From Verrucomicrobiales bacterium (GTDB taxonomy: Bacteria; Verrucomicrobiota; Verrucomicrobiia; Verrucomicrobiales; DEV007): a stretch of DNA of 64,000 bases. Shown one piece after another: positions 1 to 9,274 of the stretch (within the stretch, counting starts at the first letter, position 1; each line of letters begins with the position of its first letter). A model generated the notes under the pieces. The model did not search any database. It was not told the DNA's origin and saw only the letters and a program-made list of their open reading frames with translations. The translations under genes and the position numbers were made by a program. The DNA lies in contig JARGPJ010000002.1 in NCBI GenBank assembly GCA_029212615.1, positions 62,001 through 126,000 of the forward strand, given 5' to 3'.

Positions 1-88
1 GGAGAATATCCTTATCAAAATCGATGGCACCGGCCGAGAGCGGAGGGAATAGAGCAAGGCCAATAAGGTGCTTAAAGCGATTCATCAT
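1..88 (-). CDS. Start of a secreted protein, possibly a PSD1-type cytochrome c domain protein (partial)
   Basis: This is a leftward frame cut by the window edge, so only about 29 codons are visible. It opens with two ATG codons (88-86 and 85-83). The peptide begins MMNRFKHLIGLALFPPLSAG, a typical signal peptide, and is followed by IDFDKDIL. The pattern FxxDIxPIL soon after a signal peptide is typical of planctomycete/verrucomicrobial cytochrome c-like (PSCyt1) proteins, but the CxxCH that would prove it lies outside the window. It is divergent from the SHD1 gene at 278, with two inverted repeats between them. That it is a coding start is likely; the family is a guess. Confidence 0.5.
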   Translation of the reverse strand, partial: MMNRFKHLIGLALFPPLSAGAIDFDKDIL

Positions 89-121
89 CAGGAGGTTGAT
101 GGAAAAATTCCATTTCGTCTA

Positions 122-139
122 TTCCCGAAATCACGGGAA
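122..139. repeat. Short perfect inverted repeat TTCCCG-N6-CGGGAA
   Basis: Two perfect 6-base arms are separated by 6 bases in the divergent intergenic region. It is a possible operator for one of the flanking genes. No second copy was noticed, so function is unproven. Confidence 0.35.
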
Positions 140-163
140 ATCAGGACCGTAAGGGGCAGAGCG

Positions 164-194
164 AACAGGGTTAAAGCCAAGACCTGACCCTGTT
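164..194. promoter_or_regulatory. Inverted-repeat operator candidate, copy A (AACAGGGT-N15-ACCCTGTT)
   Basis: Perfect 8-base arms lie at 164-171 and 187-194, separated by exactly 15 bases, between divergent genes starting at 88 (-) and 278 (+). The same arms with the same spacer recur at 37101-37135, and in a slightly degenerate form at 62969-62999. The two arms sit about two helical turns apart, which suits a dimeric regulator. A hairpin in RNA is the alternative reading. Confidence 0.6.
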
Positions 195-277
195 GGAGAG
201 CTGGGATTAGCTCAACGGGCTGCCCGCTCCATCGAATTCAGATTTGAGCTCTTTCAAAAGCGGGGCGAGGATTCCTG

Positions 278-1213
278 ATGAAAATCCCCCTCACGATCCT
301 CACTCTCGTGTCTCTTACGGCTGTCGGAATGGCCCGCATCTGGACATCGACGGATGGAAATACGGTAGAGGCTGAGTTCGTCTCCTCGACAAACACTCAC
401 GTCACGATTCAGAGGGAAGCGGACCGGAAACGGTTTACTTTGCCGATTGAAAAGCTCTCCGAAGAGGATCAGGCGTGGATTACCTCAAACGCGAACGGGG
501 AAAACTCGAACGGCGTGGAGCTTCCTTCGGCGGTTGCCGGACTGGTTGAATCGCGTGGTTCGCTTCTCTTCGAGGATACCTTTGATCGTGAGGACGCCGA
601 AGACACCGACGATCTCGGTGAAGCCTGGACCACGAACAGTCAAAGTCGCGCGATGGGTGATAAGCAGAATGATCTTGTTGATGGTGAACTGGTCATGACG
701 ATTTCGCCGCGTGCAGATCATGCCATTTCAACGGTTCATACCACCGCTGAACCCTACGGTGACGCAGTCGTCTCGCTTCGTATGAAGCTCGAAGAGGGGG
801 ATCAACTCAAACTGGCCTACAATGATCGCGACGATAAATCGGTCTGGGCAGGGCATATCAACGGGGTGACCTTTACGACGAAGGATCTCCGCCTCGTGGA
901 TGAGCGGGAAAGTGTTTTTAAGCTCACGCTTCGGGACAACAAAGAGACACCGGAAGGAAAGGCAGCGATGGATGAAGCCGTGGCCTCAGCAAGCGAGAGC
1001 TTTCCCCTGGAACTGGATCCGGGAGAATGGCACGACGTCGTCACCGTTCATGAAGGGGAAACGCTGACTGTTTACATCGACGGAGAGGAAGTCGGCTCCC
1101 ACACTTCTCCGGGCTTCGGGCACGAGACGAAGCGTCAGTTCGTCTTCGCGGTCGCCAAACACGCAGTGGTTGATGATTTGAAACTTTGGAAACTGTCTCC
1201 GGCTGCCCCCTGA
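278..1213 (+). CDS. Secreted SHD1-domain protein with a concanavalin-like C-terminal domain
   Basis: The 311-residue protein starts with a signal peptide (about residues 1-19, ending GMA). Residues 20-70 fit the SHD1 fold: IWTSTDGNTVEAEF, then FTLPIEKLSEEDQAWI. From about 95 to 308 it resembles the concanavalin-like (DUF1080/laminin-G-type) beta-sandwich domains common in this phylum, with paired strands and a closing VVDDLKLWKL. Such proteins are thought to bind or process glycans at the cell surface, but no catalytic residues are evident. The next gene is a convergent sulfatase only one base away. The ATG at 278 is chosen because the signal peptide follows at once. The domain call is from motif memory; the function is unknown. 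Confidence 0.7.
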   Translation: MKIPLTILTLVSLTAVGMARIWTSTDGNTVEAEFVSSTNTHVTIQREADRKRFTLPIEKLSEEDQAWITSNANGENSNGVELPSAVAGLVESRGSLLFEDTFDREDAEDTDDLGEAWTTNSQSRAMGDKQNDLVDGELVMTISPRADHAISTVHTTAEPYGDAVVSLRMKLEEGDQLKLAYNDRDDKSVWAGHINGVTFTTKDLRLVDERESVFKLTLRDNKETPEGKAAMDEAVASASESFPLELDPGEWHDVVTVHEGETLTVYIDGEEVGSHTSPGFGHETKRQFVFAVAKHAVVDDLKLWKLSPAAP

Positions 1214-1214
1214 T

Positions 1215-2630
1215 CTATTTCTTTCTCCGCTGTGCCTCCTGTGCTTTGGCAGGGGCAAAGTCCGGGTTGGATGTCATCATCTGAGCCCCGGCAGCCTTGC
1301 GCCAGGCCTTAAGTTTTCGGTGAAGCCGGTCTGCTTTTGCCTTTTTTGATGCAGAGAGGTCATTGGATTCCTCAAGATCCGAGGACAAATTATAGAGCTC
1401 GAGGGTTCCGCTCTCATGTCGTTCGATGAGTTTCCAGTCACCGGAACGGATGGCGGAATAGGGGCCGTCACCGCCCGCGTGATAATGCGGAAAGTGCCAG
1501 AAGAGGTCGCGATCAAGTGAGCTCGGGCTGCCTTCGAGCAGTGGGCGCAGGTTTTCCCCGTCAATGTCATCGGGGACCTTCTCTGCTCCGGCGATGTCTG
1601 TGATCGTCGGCAGCCAGTCTATCGTCATGATCGGGGTGGAACTGGAGCTTCCGGCTTCAGTGTGGCCCGGCCATTTTACGATCGCGGGCACGCGAACGCC
1701 GCCTTCGTAGGCGGAGCCTTTCCCGCGTCTCAGGGGAAGGTTTTCGGTGAATCGATCATGCTTCCCGTGGCGCTGAGTGAGTCCGCCGTTATCCGAGGTG
1801 AAAATAATCAGTGTTTCATCCGAGATACCGTTTGCTTCGAGGGCTTCAAGTACCTTGCCGACTGCCATGTCCATGCTTTTCACCATCGCGGCATAGACGG
1901 GATTCTGATGAATCGCTTCGGGATCGACTTTTTCCTCAAAGTAGGCCACAAGATCCTCACGGCCTTGAATCGGGGTGTGGGGCACGTGAAAGGCAAAATA
2001 GAGAAAGAAGGGATCGTCTCCTCCTTGATCAATCAGTTCAACGGCCTTTTCGGCAAAGAAGTCGGTCGCGTAGGTGCTTTCGGTGTCGAGTTCCTCCCGA
2101 TCTTCCTTCGTAAAAAAATAGCCTTTGGCATTTTTCGGTTTGTCGACACTGGTATCGAAGCCATGACTTGTCGGTCCCTCATCTGCGCGATCTGGAAAGT
2201 CCAAATGCCATTTTCCGAGATGGTGGGTTCGGTAGCCTTCGACACGAAGTAGTTCAGGGAGGGTTTCTTCCGTGGTTTCGAGGCCTTTCGTCCAGTCGGG
2301 CGTCCTTAATTTTGCATAGGGTCGCTCCTGTCCCGGAATGAAACTGGTGAGATGGAGCCGTCCGGGGTATTTTCCGGTGAGAACTGAGGCACGGGTAGGG
2401 GAGCAGACGGTGCATGCAGCATAGGCGTCGGTGAACTTCATGCCTTCCCCTGCGAGACGGTCCAGGTTCGGGGTTTCGTAAAAATCGCTTCCGACGCAGC
2501 GGAGACCGGTCCATCCGAGGTCGTCAGCGAGAAAAAAAACGATGTTTGGCTTTTCAGTGGCAGAGGAATAAGAGCAAAAACTCAAGGTGACGGCGAAAAG
2601 TAGTATCCTGGAAAGATGACGGGCATGCAT
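1215..2630 (-). CDS. Secreted S1-family sulfatase
   Basis: This 471-residue exported arylsulfatase-type hydrolase removes sulfate esters, probably from polysaccharides. After a signal peptide (to about residue 25) it has KPNIVFFLADDLGW with the metal-binding Asp pair at 36-37. The sulfatase signature CSPTR has its Cys at 76, which must be converted to formylglycine by a maturation enzyme. TGKYPGRL, GKWHL and TSDNGG follow in the expected order, and the length is normal. A TTG-initiated extension of 16 residues is possible at 2678, but the ATG at 2630 gives a standard signal peptide. No maturase gene is in the window. Family is certain; substrate cannot be told. Confidence 0.93.
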   Translation of the reverse strand: MHARHLSRILLFAVTLSFCSYSSATEKPNIVFFLADDLGWTGLRCVGSDFYETPNLDRLAGEGMKFTDAYAACTVCSPTRASVLTGKYPGRLHLTSFIPGQERPYAKLRTPDWTKGLETTEETLPELLRVEGYRTHHLGKWHLDFPDRADEGPTSHGFDTSVDKPKNAKGYFFTKEDREELDTESTYATDFFAEKAVELIDQGGDDPFFLYFAFHVPHTPIQGREDLVAYFEEKVDPEAIHQNPVYAAMVKSMDMAVGKVLEALEANGISDETLIIFTSDNGGLTQRHGKHDRFTENLPLRRGKGSAYEGGVRVPAIVKWPGHTEAGSSSSTPIMTIDWLPTITDIAGAEKVPDDIDGENLRPLLEGSPSSLDRDLFWHFPHYHAGGDGPYSAIRSGDWKLIERHESGTLELYNLSSDLEESNDLSASKKAKADRLHRKLKAWRKAAGAQMMTSNPDFAPAKAQEAQRRKK

Positions 2631-2784
2631 AGCGGGATGAGTCTTGTATCCACGCCTGAAGACGACAAGTAGATTCACTGGCGCATTGTGGCATTGCCCC
2701 CGGGCTGAAATATGCTGATTTTTTCAAAGAACTTCTAATAAATGACGAGTTGGTGCGTCTTAAAAGCAGTGTCATTGAATGTAG

Positions 2785-2819
2785 AAAACCCCGATTGGAG
2801 CGATCTGATCGGGGTTTTT
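2785..2819 (-). terminator. Intrinsic terminator after the Lon-domain gene
   Basis: A perfect 11-bp stem (AAAACCCCGAT at 2785-2795 with its complement at 2808-2818) has A and T runs on both sides, so it can act in either direction. It lies 75 bases past the leftward stop codon at 2894 and upstream of the sulfatase start, and so separates the two genes. Confidence 0.8.
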
Positions 2820-2893
2820 GCGTTTTAGAGCTGCCCGGGACCTTTGGGCATAATGGCGCGGGGCCGCGGGCCGAAACCGGGCGAAACGCCTGT

Positions 2894-3523
2894 TTAACTG
2901 TCGACCAGTAGCTGACTGAGGTGACGGGAGAGATATCGGAGACGGTCCTCCACACTCAGAATTTCGAGGATTCTCTGCCGATCACAGGGATCATTGAGAA
3001 AGCTCTGAGCGACGACATCAGCGATCGCGGAGGGATCATGTATCCCCTTGAGGTGATCCCGCAGCTGGGCTGTCATGGGTTTGCCGTCCCCGCAGAGGCG
3101 TCCGCAAAGGTCGACGACTTCAAGAGCGAGGTGTCTCACCACCGCAGGATCATCGATGTGACAGGCTTGCGGTACGATGGTCGCGATTCGGAAAGGAGCG
3201 GTCTGCTCCCATCCGAGGATTTCGACGCGCTGAAGACCGGAAAGCATCAGGTGAGAGGTTCCGTCGGGATGAGTCACGCAGGCACGAATCAGGCCGATCG
3301 TCGTGATGCGGTGCACAGGATCCGGATGATCGTCTGTGTCGACATTGGGCAGTGCATGTCCGATACAGAACATTCTTTGCCGCTCCAGCGCATAGGTGAG
3401 CATGTCGCGATAGCGCTGTTCAAAGATGAAGAGGGGCATGTAACCATGAGGAAACAGAGTCGCGCCACCGAGCACCATTACTGGCGCATGGTCGGGAATT
3501 CTGACGGCTTCTGATTCTGGCAT
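2894..3523 (-). CDS. Lon N-terminal (substrate-binding) domain protein
   Basis: This 209-residue cytoplasmic protein consists of a Lon-N/LAN domain without the AAA or protease parts of Lon. The opening VMVLGGATLFPHGYMPLFIFEQRYRDM and the later TIGLIRACVTHPDGTSHLMLSGLQRVEIL are diagnostic of the fold. The rest (about 120-209) is helical, as in full-length Lon. Stand-alone copies are common in bacteria and their role is unsettled; substrate recognition is the usual guess. The ATG at 3523 is clear. It is divergent from rpsO and followed by a strong terminator. Confidence 0.88.
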   Translation of the reverse strand: MPESEAVRIPDHAPVMVLGGATLFPHGYMPLFIFEQRYRDMLTYALERQRMFCIGHALPNVDTDDHPDPVHRITTIGLIRACVTHPDGTSHLMLSGLQRVEILGWEQTAPFRIATIVPQACHIDDPAVVRHLALEVVDLCGRLCGDGKPMTAQLRDHLKGIHDPSAIADVVAQSFLNDPCDRQRILEILSVEDRLRYLSRHLSQLLVDS

Positions 3524-3685
3524 ACATTGATACTACGTAAGACATTGGGAAGCGTCTGCGATTTTTTACTGAAAAACTGACTTCTATGGCATCTTTTCAA
3601 TTGCAAGAGGCCCGTTTTGTGATTAAGTCCGCCACCTTTAGGAAGAACCCTTAACAGCGTCAAGGTGACGCTTTTCCTGCCTCAA

Positions 3686-3943
3686 ATGAGTGAATCTACA
3701 GAAACAGCAACGGAGTTTAAACTCCACGGGACCGATACGGGAAGCGCAGATGTGCAAATTGCACGCCTTACGGAGCGTATCACCCAACTTACTGACCACA
3801 TGGGTCGCAACAAGAAGGATCTTTCCTCACGTCGTGGACTCCTTCGCTTGGTGGCACGTCGCCGCAAGCTCCTTGATTACCTTGCCCGCACTCAGAATGA
3901 GCGCTACACCAAGGTGATCGCTGCACTCGGCCTTCGCCGATAA
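3686..3943 (+). CDS. rpsO: 30S ribosomal protein S15
   Basis: This 85-residue S15 binds the central domain of 16S rRNA early in small-subunit assembly. [33 protein letters not shown] and the C-terminal GLRR are family hallmarks, and the length is standard. A GTG at 3665 would add seven residues not seen in the family, so the ATG at 3686 is preferred. The gene is followed by a terminator and then pnp, the widespread rpsO-pnp order. Confidence 0.97.
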   Translation: MSESTETATEFKLHGTDTGSADVQIARLTERITQLTDHMGRNKKDLSSRRGLLRLVARRRKLLDYLARTQNERYTKVIAALGLRR

Positions 3944-3953
3944 TTATTTTTCG

Positions 3954-3981
3954 AAAGCGTCGACTGCGGTCGGCGCTTTTT
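3954..3981 (+). terminator. Intrinsic terminator between rpsO and pnp
   Basis: An 11-bp stem with one G-U pair (3954-3964 with 3969-3979), a four-base loop and five T residues starts 11 bases after the rpsO stop. Partial read-through into pnp, as in other bacteria, is possible. Confidence 0.85.
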
Positions 3982-4134
3982 CGTTTCGGCTTCCGACTCG
4001 AATTCCTCCTGCCGTTCGCAGGGGAGTCCGTCCCGCAAAATCTTGCGCGGTTTCGGCATCTGAAGTTGCAAGTCAGAGCTGGCGAGACCTTTTCTCGCTG
4101 TCTGCAAAAAACATTTCATTAGAAAAAAGAAAAT

Positions 4135-6270
4135 ATGAGTATTGAAAATATCACGTGCCAGGTTGGTGCGACGGAAATGAAAATCGAAACCGGCAAGATG
4201 GGTAAGCTTGCTGATGGCGCTGTGACCGTTCAGGTCGGCGACACTATCGTCATGGTTACGGCCGTGTCCCAAACAAGCGTTCGTGAAGGTCAGGACTGGT
4301 TCCCGCTTTCAGTTGAATACAAAGAGAAGGCAGCGGCAGCAGGTCGTTTTCCAGGTGGTTACTTCAAGCGTGAAGGCCGTCCTACTGAGAAAGAGATCCT
4401 CACTTGCCGTATGACGGACCGCCCGTTGCGTCCGCTTTTCCCGAAAGGTTATTTCTACGACACTCAGGTCGTGACCCTTCTCCTCAGTGCTGACGGAGTC
4501 AATGATTCCGACATTCTCAGCATGAACGGTGCTTCTGCTGCGCTTACTATTTCTGACATTCCTTTTGCCGGGCCTATCGCAGCGGTGCGTGTTGGTTACG
4601 TCAATGGTGAATTTGTTGCCAATCCAACCTTCGATCAGCGCGAAGAGAGCACTCTTGATCTTGTTTATGCCGGTCTCCGTGACGGTGTTATCATGATCGA
4701 AGGCGGTGGGGACGAAGTTCCGGACGAGATCTTCAAAAAGGCTCTCTACTTCGCACACGAGGCGATTCAGCCAATTCTCGACGCGCAGGAAGAGCTCGCC
4801 CGTCGTGTTGGTAAGCCAAAGCGTGAAGTCGCTCTCATGGAGGTTCAGGACGAGCTTCTCGAGATCGCTTATCAAGTCGCCGGTGAGCGCATCGAAGATG
4901 CCATCAATCAGCCGAGCAAGATTGAGCGTGGTGCTGCCGTTGGTGCTCTCCGCAAGGAGGTCGATGCAGCCATTCTCGAAAAATACCCTGAAGCAGACAG
5001 CTTCGCGATGGGGCAGGCTTTCGACTACCTTCAGAAGAAGGCTTTCCGTGTCAGCATCCTCGATAAAGGGGTTCGCTGCGACGGTCGTGACATTGAGACG
5101 ATTCGTCCCATTACCTGCGAAACGAAGCTCATGCCGCGCACTCACGGTTCTGCGCTCTTCGCTCGCGGAGAGACTCAGGCACTGGCGATCGCAACTCTTG
5201 CTCCTGCTGACGAGAAGCAGTATCTCGACAACTACGCCGGTGGCGAAGACACGAAGCGTTTTATCCTTCATTACAACTTCCCTCCTTTTTCCGTTGGTGA
5301 AACAGGCCGCATGGGTGGCATGAATCGTCGTGAAATCGGTCACGGTGCGCTCGCTGAGAAGTCGATCGCTCCTGTGATTCCAAGCGAAGAGGAGTTCCCT
5401 TACGCGATTCGTATCTCCAGCGAAGTGATGGAATCGAACGGCTCTACGTCAATGGCGTCCGTTTGTTCCGGCACGATGGCTCTCCTTGACGCAGGTGTTC
5501 CGATTAAGCGCCCGGTCGCCGGTATTTCCTGCGGTCTTGTTACCGAGTTCGAAGGGACTGAAATGAAGCGTTACAAGACGATGATCGATATCATCGGTAA
5601 CGAAGACTTCAACGGTGACATGGATTTCAAACTTTGCGGAACAAGCGAAGGTGTCACCGGTTTCCAGCTCGACCTTAAGCTTCCCGGTATCCCGCTTGAT
5701 CTCTTCTGTGAAGGGGTTGATAAGGCTGCCAAAGGGCGCCACACCGTTCTCGACATCATGAATGGTGTCATTAACGAGCCGAAAGCGCTGAGCGACTTCG
5801 CTCCCCGCATCGAGAGTCTCAAGATCGATCCGAAGAAAATCGGTGAGCTCATTGGACCTGGCGGTAAGAACATCAAAGGAATCCAGGCTGAAACAGGCGC
5901 TGACATCAATATTGATGACAGCGGAACGGTTTCCATCTACGCAGCCAACCCGGAGGCACTTGCCCGTGCCATTTCTCTCGTTGAGCGCGTCAGCGCTGAG
6001 ATTGAAGTAGGAAAGACATACGAAGGTAAAGTCGTCAGCACGACGAACTTCGGTGCCTTCGTCGAAGTGCTTCCCGGCAAAGACGGCATGATTCACATCT
6101 CTGAGCTCGCTGACTTCCGTGTCGACAAGGTCGAAGACGTGGTGAAAGTCGGAGACATCGTTGCTGCCAAGTGTATTGGCATTGATGAGCGTGGTCGCGT
6201 CAAACTTAGCCGCAAAGTTGCGATGGCTGAGCGAGGTGAAGAAGCGTCTGCCGAGCTGTCCCAAGGCTAA
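4135..6270 (+). CDS. pnp: Polyribonucleotide nucleotidyltransferase
   Basis: PNPase is a trimeric 3'-to-5' phosphorolytic exoribonuclease of mRNA decay. The 711 residues hold the usual domains: first RNase PH core (about 1-140), helical linker, and second RNase PH core (about 310-540) with GNEDFNGDMDFKLCGT. A KH domain (about 555-615, IGPGGKNIKGIQ) and an S1 domain (about 622-692, GKVVSTTNFGAFVEVLPGKDGMIHISEL) follow. The 153-base leader after the rpsO terminator contains a small hairpin (4082-4098, GCGAG/CTCGC). PNPase autoregulates through a leader structure in E. coli, so this may be comparable, but that is inference. Confidence 0.98.
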   Translation: MSIENITCQVGATEMKIETGKMGKLADGAVTVQVGDTIVMVTAVSQTSVREGQDWFPLSVEYKEKAAAAGRFPGGYFKREGRPTEKEILTCRMTDRPLRPLFPKGYFYDTQVVTLLLSADGVNDSDILSMNGASAALTISDIPFAGPIAAVRVGYVNGEFVANPTFDQREESTLDLVYAGLRDGVIMIEGGGDEVPDEIFKKALYFAHEAIQPILDAQEELARRVGKPKREVALMEVQDELLEIAYQVAGERIEDAINQPSKIERGAAVGALRKEVDAAILEKYPEADSFAMGQAFDYLQKKAFRVSILDKGVRCDGRDIETIRPITCETKLMPRTHGSALFARGETQALAIATLAPADEKQYLDNYAGGEDTKRFILHYNFPPFSVGETGRMGGMNRREIGHGALAEKSIAPVIPSEEEFPYAIRISSEVMESNGSTSMASVCSGTMALLDAGVPIKRPVAGISCGLVTEFEGTEMKRYKTMIDIIGNEDFNGDMDFKLCGTSEGVTGFQLDLKLPGIPLDLFCEGVDKAAKGRHTVLDIMNGVINEPKALSDFAPRIESLKIDPKKIGELIGPGGKNIKGIQAETGADINIDDSGTVSIYAANPEALARAISLVERVSAEIEVGKTYEGKVVSTTNFGAFVEVLPGKDGMIHISELADFRVDKVEDVVKVGDIVAAKCIGIDERGRVKLSRKVAMAERGEEASAELSQG

Positions 6271-6295
6271 GAGGGTTCTCTGAAATCCATTTTAG

Positions 6296-6330
6296 AAAAG
6301 CCCGCCCGGTTCTTCCGGTCGGGCTTTTTT
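6296..6330 (+). terminator. Intrinsic terminator after pnp
   Basis: A long GC-rich stem (AAAAGCCCG-CCCGG against CCGG-TCGGGCTTTT, one mismatch) ends in six T residues, 25 bases after the pnp stop. Confidence 0.9.
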
Positions 6331-6397
6331 CGTGTTCGGAATATTCTGTGAAGCTGCTTGCAGGCGGGTTGGAACGAAGGTTGATTTCCCTACCGCC

Positions 6398-6988
6398 ATG
6401 ATGACAAACCGTTATTTTTCCACATTCGCTTTTCTCACCTTATTGGTTGGCTCAGTTAGGGCTGACTGGGTTGAGGACGCCGTCACAGATATTCGCTCCA
6501 AATATAATCAGATTGAGAGCGCGACGCTGCAAACACAGGTGATCGAATTTCAGCCGGAGGATGATCCCGCCTACGGTAAGTTGACGAAGTATTTAGAGAA
6601 TGGACAAGTTGTGAAAGCGACCTTCATTTTCGGCCAGGGAGATCATGGGGGGGGCGAGGAGACCTACTATTATCACAATGGTCAGCTTTTCTTCATCTAC
6701 ATCGATGAGCGCAGCTGGCGTTTCAGTGGGAAGGCGATGGCAAATGGAGAAAGCGAGACGATCGATACGATGACTGAGCACCGTCTCTACTTTGCGAATG
6801 GAAAATTGATCCGTCATCTTCGAAAGCAGGTTGAATCAACTGATTACGAGGCGATCGGCTCCCTCATTGCGAAGGTTGCTAACGAACCTTATCAGGATCC
6901 TGCGAAAGCCTCTGCGGCAAAAATGCGGGGTTTTCAGGTTCCCGGCGTCAGTTCGTGGCAGGATATTGCCGCTATTCTCGGCTATTAA
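6398..6988 (+). CDS. Small secreted protein of unknown function
   Basis: The 196-residue protein has a clear signal peptide (about 1-22, TLLVGSVRA). The mature part is rich in beta strands with a TYYYHNGQLFFIYIDERSW stretch and a second YFANGKLIRHLRKQ stretch, suggesting repeated hairpins like those of some envelope lipoproteins, but it has no lipobox. I do not recognise a family. The double ATG at 6398/6401 is chosen because a longer start would lie inside the pnp terminator. It stands alone between that terminator and the OmpA-type locus. Confidence 0.6.
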   Translation: MMTNRYFSTFAFLTLLVGSVRADWVEDAVTDIRSKYNQIESATLQTQVIEFQPEDDPAYGKLTKYLENGQVVKATFIFGQGDHGGGEETYYYHNGQLFFIYIDERSWRFSGKAMANGESETIDTMTEHRLYFANGKLIRHLRKQVESTDYEAIGSLIAKVANEPYQDPAKASAAKMRGFQVPGVSSWQDIAAILGY

Positions 6989-7139
6989 GCTCCGGGAAGG
7001 AGAGGTTGGAGGTTTGCTTGTCTTGACTTCCGCCTCTAGAGAATAAAATTTTGGCAGAATTTTTTGCAAAAACGGCAGTTCAGCATTGAGAATTTTGTAA
7101 AGTTTGATTATTGTCTGAACTTAATTGGTTCTGTTTTTG

Positions 7140-8975
7140 ATGAGGTTTCTGTTCGCCGCTATCCTTTTTCTTTCTGCAGTTGCCGTTTTTACTCTTATTG
7201 CGAAGGTCGTCTACCAGGGTAGCGTCGAAGCGGAGTTGGAACGTCAATCTGTTGCGGCTTTGCGGGCAGCCGGTTTCGACGGAATTGAAGTAGCATTTGA
7301 TCACCATGAAGTCACCTTGACGGGGTTTGTTGATCAGGCTGATGAAATTGAAACGGTGCGTTCAATCGTGCTCGAGACGGCTCCTGTCGCCAGGCTTCCT
7401 GAGGCAGAACTGAGCGAAATCGTGATACGGCCGACCATTCCGCCTTCACTTACTGTCGAATCTGTCGCCGGTGAAGAGGGGATTCAGATTTCAGGCATAC
7501 TGGGGGAAGATCATGAGAGCGTGATGGTTTTGTTGCTTACCCGACTGGGGGCTCTTGGAAATCGTAAGGTTGCACCTGAGGTGGAGCATGATGATCAGCG
7601 TCTTCTTTTCACCGCTGCCCCGGAATTTGCTGCGGCATCCGTGGAATTGATCAGGCACTCTGAATCTGCGAGAGTTTCCATTGCCGGAGGAAAATTTAAA
7701 CTCAGTGGAACGGTACCGAATGATGGCATTAAGGAGGGGATACTCGAGCTCGCGGCCATGGTGGAGGCTGATCACCTTGTCGATGAGATTTCAGTCCTTG
7801 ATCCGAGGTCTTTCCTTAAAAAATCGACCCTCATCCTCACTCGGAATCGTTTCGGGGTGATTTTGAACGGAGTCTTGAGTTCAGGAGATGGAGGCGCTGA
7901 TGTGGTAGGCATCTTAAACGCGGCTTCTCCGTCTACCGTGGTGAATGACCGCCGTCGTCATTCCAGTGATCGTGTGGCAGGAAGCTGGGAGGCTCATGCG
8001 GCTGACGTTCTTCCTGCCTTGATCGAGCATATTACCGGGGAAATGACGATCGAGTTCACGGAGGAGCAGATCCGGCTGACGGGATTGACCGCCAGTTCTG
8101 AGAGTCGTGAAAAGATCCTGGCGGCGATCCAGCCAATTCTGAATGAAAATTCCGGGATAGAAGTGCTCGCGGATTTGCAGATTGATGACCCTTCGGTTGA
8201 CGAGGGGCCGGCCTCATCTCTTTTGGCAACATTTGAAGAGGGCTTCTTTACTCTCAAGGGGAGGGTTCCTGACGATAGCTTTGTGAGTGCCTTGGAGGAG
8301 GGGCTTGTCGCGCTGAATCCTGATATTCTTGTCAAAAATGATCTTAAGGTAGACGAAGGTGTCAGGCCGGCGGAGTGGATAGATCAATTGAAGGCCTTCT
8401 TTGTGGATGCGATTCCACGGGTTGAGGCGGGAACCTTTGAGTTTACTCAGTCTCAGGTCACCCTCAGCGGAACGACGATAGCGATCACCGATAAAGCGAT
8501 TCTTCAAAATATGGCTGTGAATTCAGTGCCTCTGGGCTTCACGATCGAAAACCAGTTAGTCCATGCTGATGATCCCTTTCCGATGCCGGAATTACTACCT
8601 GAAGCGAGGGCGGAGCTCGAGGTTGCCTTGAAGCAGTACCCGATATACTTCGATACGAACAGCGAGATCGTGAATGAAAAAGGGCGTGAGAAGATTGAAG
8701 CCATTGCTGACCTCCTCCTGAAAACGGGGGCGCCGGTCGATCTCGTCGCGACCGGTTTTGCTGACAATGTAGGCAATGCTGAATACAACCGGGAACTCAG
8801 CCTTCGTCGTGCCGCTTCCGTCGTCGCCGCTCTTACCCTGTTTGAAATTCCGAAAGAACGCATCACGACCGAAAGTAAAGGGGAAGACGTCTCCGGCGTA
8901 TCCCGTAGTGAGCGATGGAAAGCGAGACGAGTTGAAATTTCTCTCGCTCCTTCCGTTGAAGACGAAGCCCCATGA
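7140..8975 (+). CDS. Membrane-anchored BON-repeat protein with C-terminal OmpA domain
   Basis: The 611-residue protein has an N-terminal membrane segment (about 3-22). Several BON-like alpha/beta modules follow, each closing with a strand such as VTLTGFV, FKLSGTV, IRLTGL, FTLKGRV and VTLSGTT. An OmpA/MotB peptidoglycan-binding domain lies at about 495-603 (YFDTNSEIVNEKG, ATGFADNVGNAEYNRELSLRRA, RWKARRVEISL). This architecture resembles mycobacterial ArfA (BON + OmpA). It probably sits in the inner membrane and contacts the cell wall. It heads a four-gene locus ending at 12562. ATG 7140 is preferred over a TTG at 7125. Domain calls are by pattern; the physiological role is unknown. Confidence 0.8.
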   Translation: MRFLFAAILFLSAVAVFTLIAKVVYQGSVEAELERQSVAALRAAGFDGIEVAFDHHEVTLTGFVDQADEIETVRSIVLETAPVARLPEAELSEIVIRPTIPPSLTVESVAGEEGIQISGILGEDHESVMVLLLTRLGALGNRKVAPEVEHDDQRLLFTAAPEFAAASVELIRHSESARVSIAGGKFKLSGTVPNDGIKEGILELAAMVEADHLVDEISVLDPRSFLKKSTLILTRNRFGVILNGVLSSGDGGADVVGILNAASPSTVVNDRRRHSSDRVAGSWEAHAADVLPALIEHITGEMTIEFTEEQIRLTGLTASSESREKILAAIQPILNENSGIEVLADLQIDDPSVDEGPASSLLATFEEGFFTLKGRVPDDSFVSALEEGLVALNPDILVKNDLKVDEGVRPAEWIDQLKAFFVDAIPRVEAGTFEFTQSQVTLSGTTIAITDKAILQNMAVNSVPLGFTIENQLVHADDPFPMPELLPEARAELEVALKQYPIYFDTNSEIVNEKGREKIEAIADLLLKTGAPVDLVATGFADNVGNAEYNRELSLRRAASVVAALTLFEIPKERITTESKGEDVSGVSRSERWKARRVEISLAPSVEDEAP

Positions 8976-8990
8976 ACATCCAATTGAGCC

Positions 8991-9233
8991 ATGCCCGTTG
9001 ACCTTACGACACCTGCTTCCGAACACTTTTTGACTGATTGGGGGCTGACTATCGGAATCAGTGGCTCAATTTGTGCTCTCATTGGCATCGTTGTTGGCTG
9101 GATAATTTGGAAGAATACCCGTAGATTTACTGAAAATATAGAAAACGGGAACCGGGAGGCGTATGCCGACTACGAGAGAACCAGCGACGAGATGTCCAAG
9201 ATCAAAGCTGAACTTTCAGGGACCGAGGACTAA
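8991..9233 (+). CDS. Small single-pass membrane protein
   Basis: This 80-residue protein has one membrane helix (about 19-40) ending GWIIWKN and a short charged helical tail. It lies 15 bases after the BON/OmpA gene and 41 before the coiled-coil gene. The segment before the tail resembles the anchor of the 996-residue protein (AKFIWGRW) and of the protein at 12284 (GYFIWRKG). It may be an accessory subunit of the same envelope complex. No family is recognised. Confidence 0.65.
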   Translation: MPVDLTTPASEHFLTDWGLTIGISGSICALIGIVVGWIIWKNTRRFTENIENGNREAYADYERTSDEMSKIKAELSGTED

Positions 9234-9274
9234 TTTTACCGAACACACACACGTTTCCTTCGCACACAGACACC

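Noticed and set aside
4309..6264. Long leftward open frames opposite pnp (344 and 271 residues)
   Set aside because: They mirror the codon pattern of pnp, contain no domain or signal, and pnp is certain.
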